Origin: CBDAQV01 sp965199335
Lineage (GTDB): Bacteria; Pseudomonadota; Alphaproteobacteria; CALMVH01
NCBI GenBank assembly: GCA_965199335.1
Contig: CBDAQZ010000004.1
Coordinates: 62,001-126,000, forward strand
DNA: 64,000 nucleotides
Reading direction: 5' to 3'
The notes below the pieces were generated by a model. It saw only the letters and a program-made list of their open reading frames with translations. It was not told the origin of the DNA and made no database searches. Each line of letters starts with the position of its first letter. Positions within the stretch are counted from its first letter, which is position 1. Of this stretch, positions 9,752 to 17,149 are shown one piece after another. The translations under genes and the position numbers were made by a program.

Positions 9752-9780
9752 TTTATAACAACGCCCGGAAGGGAATACAA
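9752..9780 (-). promoter_or_regulatory. Sigma-70-type promoter of the leuA leader
   Basis: On the minus strand TTGTAT (9780-9775) and TATAAA (9757-9752) are separated by exactly 17 bp, close to the consensus for housekeeping sigma factors. Transcription would start at or very near the GTG of the leader peptide. Confidence 0.65.
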
Positions 9781-9844
9781 TCGCCGATTAAAGCCGGGAA
9801 ATCGGCGTGGTCGCTGGTGTTTCCACCGATCGAATTACATTTAT

Positions 9845-11326
9845 CTAGTTCCGTCCGGACCCAGGAAGCGGATCGGAAATAAATCCCTCACCATCCTTGC
9901 GACGCCACAAATCGAATTTCCCGACAGGGGTATAAACGGTGTGAATGGCGGCAAGAACGGGCGCAGGCAACAAAAGCAACTCATCGTCGAAAGCGACAAG
10001 AGACGGCCGGATCGTACCCGAGCGAATTCCGTCGCCCAGTGCCTGGTATTCGGCGCTTGAAGGAATTTCACGGAAATTCTCGTTCAGGGTATAAAAAAAC
10101 GCCGGCTTTCGGAAGGCGATGCCCGGGTCCCAGCCCCACAGCACGCTTGCATCGGGGGTCGTATGCTCAAGCACGAAGTCCAGCTTGTTCAATGCGTTGA
10201 AACCGCGCGCCTGCCATTGATGGTTCAGGTTCGCTCCGGCAGATCCAACCAGAGTTATCATGGCCAGCGATGCTACGATCGCCGTAAGGATGGATGGCGG
10301 CCTGGCCTCGATCAGCGGCGCCAGAACGAAACCGCCGGCAAGGGCGCTGAACGGCACCATCAATATGATGTACTGGCGTTGCAGGTTCGGCACCAGGAAG
10401 GCGCCCGCTGCAAGGCAAATCAAGGGGATGACCACGACGGGGGGAAAGGCATCGCTGCGCTTGCGCCACCAGGCCTTGCAAAGCATGCCGCATCCCGCCG
10501 TTGCCACGACAATCAGGAAAAGATCGTGTTTCACCGCCTGGCCGGCATACTTGACTCTATAGTCGGGAAAGCGCGGCAAGCGGTCGACCAGGGTGAAATT
10601 CCAGGCGACGAAATCGTGCAGCGCACCCATGGACGCAAGCCATGCCACGATGGGTGCGGCCACGACCAGGGCACCGAGCAATGCAAGGGCGACCCCCCTT
10701 AGAATTACGGATCCGGAAAACTTGCCGGAGGCGTTGACGAGGAAGGCGCATGCCAGTCCGGCAAGGCCGAAAAGCGGTTTCGGCGTTGAAAGCAGCGCCA
10801 CCGCACCCGCCATCCCGGCGGCTCCCATCCATACGGGCAGGCGCTGAGGCTCGGACTGCAATCCCGCCAGAACGCAATACGCCGTCACCAGCAACGCGAA
10901 CAACGCCAGCATGTCGGGGCGGATCTCGATCCCCTTGGCCAGGAAGAAGCCGTCGCCCAGCAGGAGCAGTGCAGAGAGCCATGCTGCGTTTGCCGTGCAT
11001 CCGCCACGCCTGGCGATCATCCACGTCAGAACGGCGCTTGCACCTGTAAAAAGAAGCGACAGTGCCCGCAGGAACACCGGAATGAAGCGCGCCAATGTCT
11101 GGTCCGTGCCGCCGAAAAGCCAGAAGAAGGGCTGTACGACAAGGTAATACAGGGGAGGATGATTTTCGAAGACCTCCCTGTAGGGGACGGCTCCTTTCCA
11201 CACGCTCCACGCGAATTGCATGTGTTCGAATTCATCCTCGTCCCAGCCGCGCGAACGAACGAGGACAATCAAAACAAAGAAAATCGCTATGACTATGAAA
11301 GGATAGGTGCGCTGGACGGATCGCAT
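9845..11326 (-). CDS. GT-C membrane glycosyltransferase (GT39/ArnT-like)
   Basis: This 493-residue polytopic membrane protein is of the PMT/ArnT (GT39/GT83) type, which transfers sugars from polyprenyl-phosphate donors on the outer face of the inner membrane. The first periplasmic loop has the acidic motif GWDEDEFEHMQ (about residue 28), where family catalytic aspartates sit, followed by NHPPLYYLVVQPFFWLFGG. Roughly ten hydrophobic segments and a soluble C-terminal part follow. It is divergent from the slipin/GT-C operon and probably belongs to the same glycan locus. Acceptor and donor are unknown. Confidence 0.85.
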   Translation of the reverse strand: MRSVQRTYPFIVIAIFFVLIVLVRSRGWDEDEFEHMQFAWSVWKGAVPYREVFENHPPLYYLVVQPFFWLFGGTDQTLARFIPVFLRALSLLFTGASAVLTWMIARRGGCTANAAWLSALLLLGDGFFLAKGIEIRPDMLALFALLVTAYCVLAGLQSEPQRLPVWMGAAGMAGAVALLSTPKPLFGLAGLACAFLVNASGKFSGSVILRGVALALLGALVVAAPIVAWLASMGALHDFVAWNFTLVDRLPRFPDYRVKYAGQAVKHDLFLIVVATAGCGMLCKAWWRKRSDAFPPVVVIPLICLAAGAFLVPNLQRQYIILMVPFSALAGGFVLAPLIEARPPSILTAIVASLAMITLVGSAGANLNHQWQARGFNALNKLDFVLEHTTPDASVLWGWDPGIAFRKPAFFYTLNENFREIPSSAEYQALGDGIRSGTIRPSLVAFDDELLLLPAPVLAAIHTVYTPVGKFDLWRRKDGEGFISDPLPGSGRN

Positions 11327-11468
11327 CGTGGACTTTCGACCGTAGGATCAGCATTCCTATACGCAGCCCCTGCCGGCGGCACAAGATTTGCGGATGCAGC
11401 GACACGAACGCTTTTACATTCCAATCGGTCGCTAGTACGATCATGCCGGACAACCGATCGGACGATCC

Positions 11469-12215
11469 ATGCTCTTCTGGCCCATTCTCGGCATCATCGT
11501 AGTACTTTTCTTCGCTTCCCTCCGCATCGCGCAGGAATATGAGCGCGCCGTCGTCTTCCGGCTGGGACGCATCCAGGCCCAGCGCGGGCCCGGCGTTTAC
11601 TTCCTTCTGCCGTTCCTGGAGTGGAAGCAGCTGATCGATATGCGCACCGCCACGGTGAACATCGAGCAGCAGGAGACAATCACGCGGGACAGCGTTACGA
11701 TCCGCGTCAACGCCGTGCTTTGGTTCAAGGTCACCGATGCGGTCCAAGCCATCGTTACGGTGCAAAACTACCGCAACGCCGTCTACGCCGTGGCGCTTAC
11801 CAGCTTGCGCAACATCATCGGCCAGCACGATCTGGACCAGGTGCTGAAGGAGCGCGATGCGATCAACGCCCAGTTGCGCGGCATGATCGACGCCACGACC
11901 GAGCCCTGGGGCATCAAGGTGGAAGCGGTCGAGATGAAGGATGTCGAGATTCCCGAGCAGATGCAGCGTGCCATGGCGCAGGAAGCACAAGCGATGCGCG
12001 AGCGCCGCGCCCGCATCATCAAGGCAGACGCCGAGAAGGAGGCCGCAATCAAGCTGACCGAGGCTGCCGCCATGATCGCCCAGCACCCGGGCGCGCTCGA
12101 ACTGCGCCGCATGCAGATGATCACCGAGGTGGGCGCCGACCAGAATACCACGACCATCATCCTGATTCCGTCGGAATTCACGGCGGCTGCCAAGGCCTAT
12201 GCCGACAAACAGTGA
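11469..12215 (+). CDS. Slipin (stomatin/SPFH-family membrane protein)
   Basis: This 248-residue slipin has an N-terminal membrane hairpin (LFWPILGIIVVLFFASLRIA). A typical SPFH domain follows: YERAVVFRLGRIQAQRGPGVYFLLPFLE, the VRVNAVLWFKVTD-like strand and SLRNIIGQHDLDQVL. The end is a coiled-coil (about residues 170-215). Such proteins scaffold membrane microdomains or regulate proteases and transporters. The usual NfeD-type partner gene is not next to it. Instead its 3' end overlaps a GT-C glycosyltransferase by 17 bp, so its role here may be to organise a glycosylation complex; that is inference. Confidence 0.92.
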   Translation: MLFWPILGIIVVLFFASLRIAQEYERAVVFRLGRIQAQRGPGVYFLLPFLEWKQLIDMRTATVNIEQQETITRDSVTIRVNAVLWFKVTDAVQAIVTVQNYRNAVYAVALTSLRNIIGQHDLDQVLKERDAINAQLRGMIDATTEPWGIKVEAVEMKDVEIPEQMQRAMAQEAQAMRERRARIIKADAEKEAAIKLTEAAAMIAQHPGALELRRMQMITEVGADQNTTTIILIPSEFTAAAKAYADKQ

Positions 12216-13686
12216 GACTGGGCCAGACCGCAATCATCGGCTTATTCTACCCGGAATCGTTGTCGCCGGGCTTTGTCTGCGGCTGATCTACGCTGATCGT
12301 TCCCTCTTCGAGGACGAGTTCTTTTCTGTCTACTGGGTGCGCCAGGGCATCGCCTATATCTGGGGTCCGGGACTTTCGATCGAAAGCAATCCGCCGCTTT
12401 ACTATACGATTCTCTGGCTGTGGACGAAGGCGTTCGGCTATGGGGAAATTGCCTTGCGGCTTCCCGCCATCATGGCTTCGATCGCCACCATCCCCATCGT
12501 ATACCGCATCGGCAGGGCATTGTTCGAGAGTCGTACCGCCCTTGTCGCGGCAGCCCTATTCGCGATTACGCCGGTCCAGATCGGCTGGTCGGACCAGGCA
12601 CGCTCCTATGGCTTTCAAACGCTCCTTTCGGCCTTGTGCCTGTTAAGTATCGTGCTGTTCGTCCAGTCCTTTCTCAGCAATAACGAGGCGAGGCGCAAGG
12701 CGCTGGTTCTATATTTTGTCTCGGCCTCGCTGCTCGCATGGACACATTACGCGCAAATCTGCTTCATCGCGGCCGGTGCGGTGGGGGTCGCAGCACTGTG
12801 CCTCATGTATTTCCGGCGGACCCCGTCGCTGCTGAGGGAATGGGTGCTGGCCAATGGTGCCGTGTTCCTGACGGTAGTTGCGGAAATCCCCTTCATCCAC
12901 AAAGTCGCTGCGAATCCGGGCCTGCAGATGATAAAGCTGCCCCTTGGCGACATTCCGGGCAACATCGCCATCATGCTGTCGGGAACGTCGTATCCCGTAT
13001 TGGCGGCAATAATGGCGGGTTTGATCGGTTTCTGCCTTTACCGCATCTGGACGGCGCCGGACGATCGCAGCCAGGAGAGGCGACTGGTTTTGATCGTAAT
13101 CCCCGCCCTTTACATCGGCTTGCTTTTTGCCGCCAATTTCGTCCATCCGGTTTTTGTCGCCCGCGTTCTTGTGGCGCTGGCCATCCCTGCCTCGCTTGCG
13201 CTGGCAAAACTGCTGACGGACATTCCGAACGGATCGGCGCGTGCGGCCCTGACCGGCGGCATTGCGATTGCATACGCCGTCAGCCTTCCGCGCGACCTGC
13301 AGGCCACGCCCTTCCGTCAGGTCTTCGGAAGCATGGCTACCCGGTTCAGACCCGGCGACACAGTGGTCTTCGGCCCTTACGACCGGATCGGGGCGCTTGC
13401 CTATTATCAACCGGATATCGTTGCCGGTGGTGTTGGGAGATGGCGGCCCGGAAGCGCCCTTCCGGTTACGTCCGAGGATCGTTTCTGGAACGCCCAATTC
13501 AATGTAAGGGAATTGAACACGCCTGTTATACAAACCCTGATCTCGCAACACCGCACGGTATGGTTGATCCTTCTGGAAGACGACAAGCTGCTGGGTCCCG
13601 CCGAACGTCGACTTGAGCCTGCGCCGGTGGAATTTGCCGACAACCCTCTGCTCCACGTCTATCTGTGGCAGGGTTCCCCGCCATGA
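12199..13686 (+). CDS. GT-C membrane glycosyltransferase (GT39/PMT_2-like)
   Basis: This 495-residue protein has the PMT_2 layout. After a first membrane segment comes the acidic loop DRSLFEDEFFSVYWVRQG, then SNPPLYYTILWLWTKAFGYGEIALRLPA, a classic PMT_2 motif. The helices include IGWSDQARSYGFQTLLSAL. About ten membrane segments are followed by a periplasmic C-terminal region. The start overlaps the slipin gene by 17 bp and the stop overlaps the ATG of the first SLKFDEYK gene, so these genes form a tight operon. Its sugar is not known. Confidence 0.88.
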   Translation: MPTNSETGPDRNHRLILPGIVVAGLCLRLIYADRSLFEDEFFSVYWVRQGIAYIWGPGLSIESNPPLYYTILWLWTKAFGYGEIALRLPAIMASIATIPIVYRIGRALFESRTALVAAALFAITPVQIGWSDQARSYGFQTLLSALCLLSIVLFVQSFLSNNEARRKALVLYFVSASLLAWTHYAQICFIAAGAVGVAALCLMYFRRTPSLLREWVLANGAVFLTVVAEIPFIHKVAANPGLQMIKLPLGDIPGNIAIMLSGTSYPVLAAIMAGLIGFCLYRIWTAPDDRSQERRLVLIVIPALYIGLLFAANFVHPVFVARVLVALAIPASLALAKLLTDIPNGSARAALTGGIAIAYAVSLPRDLQATPFRQVFGSMATRFRPGDTVVFGPYDRIGALAYYQPDIVAGGVGRWRPGSALPVTSEDRFWNAQFNVRELNTPVIQTLISQHRTVWLILLEDDKLLGPAERRLEPAPVEFADNPLLHVYLWQGSPP

Positions 13687-14429
13687 AAGTCGGGATCATA
13701 CAGACACAGCGTCTCGGCGACCTGATCATCGTGCTGCCGATTGCGCACTGGTTCGTCGCCCAGGGACATGAAGTCTTCTGGCCGGTACGGACCGACCTGC
13801 TTGCCGCCATTTCCGCTGTCGCACCCGACATAAATTTCCTGCCGGTCGATCCCGCTTTGGAGCAGAGGGACAGGCTGGCCTTCTTCCAGACCCATCCGCA
13901 CGAACTGCTGGTCGCCGCAGGGTGCGAGACGATACATTCGCTTTACACCTTTCTCGAAGAGGACGGGCTGGTCGACAAAAGGCTGGTTCAATCCCTTAAG
14001 TTCGACGAATATAAATTCGCCGTGGCCGGCGTGCCCTTCACCGAAAAATGGAACCTGCGGCTGACGCGCAATCGCGTGCGCGAGGAGGCTTTGCATGGCC
14101 GCCTGAACATTTCCGGCGAATATGTGCTCGTACACAACGACGGCTCGATATACTCCATCGACATCCAGCTGCCGCCGGAGTGGCAAAATCGCTATCAGAT
14201 AATTCATGTCGGCCCCATGACGGACAGCGCGTTCGACTGGATCTATACGATCGAGAATGCCGCCAAGCTGGTCATGATCGACAGCAGCCTCGCCAACCTG
14301 ACCGAGCAGCTGAATATCGGCGGGGAAAAATATCTGGTCCTGCGCAGCCTGGTGCAGCAGACGCCGGTTTACCGGAACGACTGGAAGTTCTGCTGGCCGT
14401 TCGACCCCATCGTTCAGAGGCCCCGGTGA
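13683..14429 (+). CDS. GT9-like (heptosyltransferase-related) protein, tandem copy 1
   Basis: This 248-residue protein opens with VGIIQTQRLGDLIIVLPIAH, the nucleotide-fold start seen in ADP-heptose:LPS heptosyltransferases (GT9). Its C-terminal half has WIYTIENAAKLVMIDSSLANLTEQL, resembling the donor-binding part of GT-B enzymes. Between them lies a cluster-specific motif, SLKFDEYKFAVAGVPFTEKW. It is about 80-100 residues shorter than normal GT9 enzymes. The ATG at 13683 overlaps the previous stop. Activity as a glycosyltransferase is inferred; a sugar-modifying relative is possible. Confidence 0.75.
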   Translation: MKVGIIQTQRLGDLIIVLPIAHWFVAQGHEVFWPVRTDLLAAISAVAPDINFLPVDPALEQRDRLAFFQTHPHELLVAAGCETIHSLYTFLEEDGLVDKRLVQSLKFDEYKFAVAGVPFTEKWNLRLTRNRVREEALHGRLNISGEYVLVHNDGSIYSIDIQLPPEWQNRYQIIHVGPMTDSAFDWIYTIENAAKLVMIDSSLANLTEQLNIGGEKYLVLRSLVQQTPVYRNDWKFCWPFDPIVQRPR

Positions 14430-15171
14430 AAATCGGACTGATACAGACCCAGGGCATCGGTGACATCATCATAGCCCTGCCGATCGCCGGCCGCTTCATA
14501 GAGCAGGGATATGAAGTGATCTGGCCATCAACGCCGGTTTTCTGAGTTTCATGCAGAAGGCCGCGCCGCATGTGCAATTCAGGCCTGTCCCATCGGAAAC
14601 TGCAAACAGCCCCGGCGAATATTTCCTGGGCGTCCCCTATCGCCTTGTCGAGGCGGAAAGCTGCGAAAGGATTTTCTCCCTTTACAGCTTTCTCGGCCAT
14701 CTCGAGGGTATCAACGCCGCAGCCATTAACCATAAACTGGCCGATTCTCTGAAGTTCGACGAATATAAATATGCGATCACCGGTATCCCGTTCGAAGAGA
14801 GATGGACGCTTGGCAAGCATATCAAGCGAGACGAGGCCGCGGAAAGGAGGCTGTTCGACAGCCTCGACATACGCAAGCCCTACATCTGCGTGCATAACGT
14901 GGTATTCGAAACCGATGTCGCCATCAATATTCCCGACGACTGGAGAAGAGATTATCAGATCGTCACGATGGACAAAGTGACTGACAATCCCTTCGACTGG
15001 ATCTATACGCTTGAGAATGCCTCGAAGCGCATCCTGATGGACAGTTGTTTTGCCAATCTGGTAGAGGGACTCAATATGAAGGGTGACAACTATCTGGTTC
15101 TGAGCTCGGCCCTGGCATACACGCCCGTATTCAAAAATGGCTGGACATTCCTTCGCCCGGAAGCCGACTAA
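14426..15171 (+). pseudogene. GT9-like protein, tandem copy 2, broken by a one-base frameshift
   Basis: The gene starts at a GTG (14426) overlapping the previous stop and reads KIGLIQTQGIGDIIIALPIA, then hits a TGA at 14543-14545. Downstream, from about 14551, the neighbouring frame continues with full similarity to copies 1 and 3, including SLKFDEYKYAITGIPFEERW and WIYTLENASKRILMDSCFANL. Adding one base after the CC at 14525-14526 restores WP-IN...FMQKAAP, matching copy 3. It is either a fresh pseudogene or a missed C in the assembly; rplC in this window has the same kind of defect. Confidence 0.8.
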
Positions 15172-15180
15172 GCAGCCGCA

Positions 15181-15945
15181 ATGAAGATCGGACTGATCCA
15201 GAGCCAGGGCATCGGCGACATCATCATCGCCCTGCCGATAGCCAAATGGTACACCGACCGTGGGCATCAGGTGTTCTGGCCCGTCAACCGGTTTTATGCC
15301 GACTTCATGCAGCTGGCGGCACCCTATGTGAACTTCCTTCCCGTCCAGCCGGATCGCGGCGGCGATTTCATGGCGTTTTCCTATGACAAACCCATGGATC
15401 TTCTGGCGCCGCACGCCTGCGACAAGATATTCGTCCTGAACATGAACCTCGAAGCCGAGCACACGCTCAACAGACGCCTCTCCGGCTCGCTCAAGTTCGA
15501 TGAATACAAGTACGCCGTCGCCGGCGTCCCCTTTTCGGAAAAATGGAACCTGTCGCTGGTGCGCGACATGGGGCGGGAAATGTACCTGCATTCCCTTCTG
15601 AAGCTGGATGGGCAGGACTATGTCTGCGTCAACTTTGCCGGGTCGGGCATCACCAGGGAAGTGTATCTGCCTCAATCCTGGCAAGACCGGTACCGCATCG
15701 TCCGGATGGACATGCTGACCGACAATCCGCTGGACTGGATCTACACGATCCAGCATGCGGCGCGGCGGGTGATGATCGACAGCATGTTCGCCAACCTGAC
15801 CGACCAGTTGAACATTGCCGGGCACAATTACCTCATCCAGCGCTCCACCACGGCCCTGACCCCGGTTCTGCAAAACGGCTGGACCTATGTCTGGCCATTG
15901 GACACCATCGAGGACGACCAGGAAATCGCCGCCGTTAACGTATGA
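15181..15945 (+). CDS. GT9-like protein, tandem copy 3
   Basis: This intact 254-residue paralogue begins KIGLIQSQGIGDIIIALPIA and carries the shared GSLKFDEYKYAVAGVPFSEKW motif. The C-terminal block is WIYTIQHAARRVMIDSMFANLTDQL. The three copies differ most in the region just after the N-terminal fold (about residues 45-85), where the acceptor site would lie in GT-B enzymes. This suggests duplication followed by specialisation. It follows copy 2 by about 10 bp and ends the operon, some 340 bp before rpsL. The GT9 assignment rests on fold-level motifs. Confidence 0.77.
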   Translation: MKIGLIQSQGIGDIIIALPIAKWYTDRGHQVFWPVNRFYADFMQLAAPYVNFLPVQPDRGGDFMAFSYDKPMDLLAPHACDKIFVLNMNLEAEHTLNRRLSGSLKFDEYKYAVAGVPFSEKWNLSLVRDMGREMYLHSLLKLDGQDYVCVNFAGSGITREVYLPQSWQDRYRIVRMDMLTDNPLDWIYTIQHAARRVMIDSMFANLTDQLNIAGHNYLIQRSTTALTPVLQNGWTYVWPLDTIEDDQEIAAVNV

Positions 15946-16282
15946 CGAAAGAATCTGCCGGAAAGCACAAGGGAGCGCTTGACGGGGGTGCGGTCACATC
16001 TTATAAACCCGTCTTCCAGCGCACTGGCTGGCGGTAGACCGATCGCAGTCTAAACGCGGCACAGTGCATTCGTTCCCGGTGAAAACCGTGGATGTTTGGT
16101 CTGAAATTAAACTAAAACTGCCGGTTTCCCGCGCGATTCTGTGGGTCTGGCTGCCAAACACGACACGCTCAAGCCGTGATCGTGTTTTGATATTTGTTTG
16201 AAGACGTTTGGGCATCCGCCCAGGCGTTGATCGTGTAACCGAGGCCGGGCGACCGGTCGTTTGAAGGAACCGAGACGAGAAC
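15946..16282. other. Intergenic region upstream of rpsL
   Basis: These 337 bp between the glycosyltransferase operon and rpsL hold one strong promoter (15979-16007). A leader of roughly 270 nt follows, in which I see no credible gene or tRNA. Short self-complementary pieces occur (for example CGACCGGTCG at about 16250), but I cannot identify a known riboswitch or a clear terminator for the upstream operon. Confidence 0.6.
15979..16007 (+). promoter_or_regulatory. Sigma-70-type promoter of the str/S10/spc cluster
   Basis: TTGACG (15979-15984) and TATAAA (16002-16007) are spaced by 17 bp, nearly the consensus. It points toward rpsL about 270 bp downstream and is the best promoter visible upstream of the ribosomal cluster. 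Confidence 0.7.
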
Positions 16283-16654
16283 ATGCCGACGATTAACCAG
16301 TTGGTCCGCAAGGGGCGTCAGACGCAGATAGCCCGGAACAAGGCTCCGGCCCTGGAAGCATGCCCGCAGAAGCGCGGCGTATGCACCCGTGTCTATACCG
16401 TGACCCCGAAGAAGCCGAACTCGGCGCTTCGCAAGGTTGCGCGTGTCCGCCTGACCAACGGTCAGGAAGTCACCGCCTATATCCCGGGCGAAGGCCATAA
16501 CCTGCAGGAACACTCGGTCGTCATGATCCGCGGTGGCCGCGTCAAGGATTTGCCCGGTGTCCGTTACCACATCATCCGCGGCGTTCTGGACACCCAGGGC
16601 GTCAAGGACCGCCGCAAGCGCCGTTCGCTCTACGGCGCCAAGCGTCCGAAGTAA
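16283..16654 (+). CDS. rpsL: 30S ribosomal protein S12
   Basis: S12 sits at the decoding centre of the small subunit and influences translational accuracy. The 123-residue product has the normal length and the invariant core TPKKPNSALRKVARVRL, with the lysines in which streptomycin-resistance changes arise in other bacteria; the wild-type lysine is present. The ENCODED end is RKRRSLYGAKRPK. It is the first gene of the long rightward ribosomal cluster, with rpoBC not adjacent upstream as it often is. Confidence 0.99.
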   Translation: MPTINQLVRKGRQTQIARNKAPALEACPQKRGVCTRVYTVTPKKPNSALRKVARVRLTNGQEVTAYIPGEGHNLQEHSVVMIRGGRVKDLPGVRYHIIRGVLDTQGVKDRRKRRSLYGAKRPK

Positions 16655-16666
16655 GGAAAGAAGCCC

Positions 16667-17140
16667 ATGTCCCGTCGCCGTAAAGCCGACAAGCGCGAAA
16701 TTCTGCCGGATGCCAAGTATGGCGACCTGCACGTCGCAAAGTTCATGAACATCGTCATGCACGACGGCAAGAAGTCGGTCGCCGAGGCGATCGTCTACCG
16801 TGCCTTCCTGATCATGGGCGACCGCGCCAAGGGCGCCGATCCCATGGCTATGTTCTATGACGCGCTGAACAACGTCCGCCCGCATATCGAAGTCCGTTCC
16901 CGCCGCGTCGGTGGTGCCACCTATCAGGTCCCGGTCGAGGTTCGCCCGCAGCGTTCCTATGCCCTGGCCTATCGCTGGATCATCGATTCCGCACGCAAGC
17001 GTTCGGAACGCACGATGGAAACAAAGCTTGCCGCCGAACTGATGGACGCCGCCAACAGCCGCGGGACCGCCGTCAAGAAGCGCGACGATACCCACCGCAT
17101 GGCCGAGGCGAATCGCGCCTTCGCCCACTTCCGCTGGTAG
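16667..17140 (+). CDS. rpsG: 30S ribosomal protein S7
   Basis: S7 is the primary assembly protein of the 30S head. The 157-residue length matches the family, with SRRRKADKREILPDAKYGD at the start, then GGATYQVPVEVRPQRSYALA and the C-terminal TAVKKRDDTHRMAEANRAFA. It follows rpsL by 12 bp. In enterobacteria S7 represses its own operon; no such site is identified here. Confidence 0.99.
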   Translation: MSRRRKADKREILPDAKYGDLHVAKFMNIVMHDGKKSVAEAIVYRAFLIMGDRAKGADPMAMFYDALNNVRPHIEVRSRRVGGATYQVPVEVRPQRSYALAYRWIIDSARKRSERTMETKLAAELMDAANSRGTAVKKRDDTHRMAEANRAFAHFRW

Positions 17141-17149
17141 TTCAGGACC

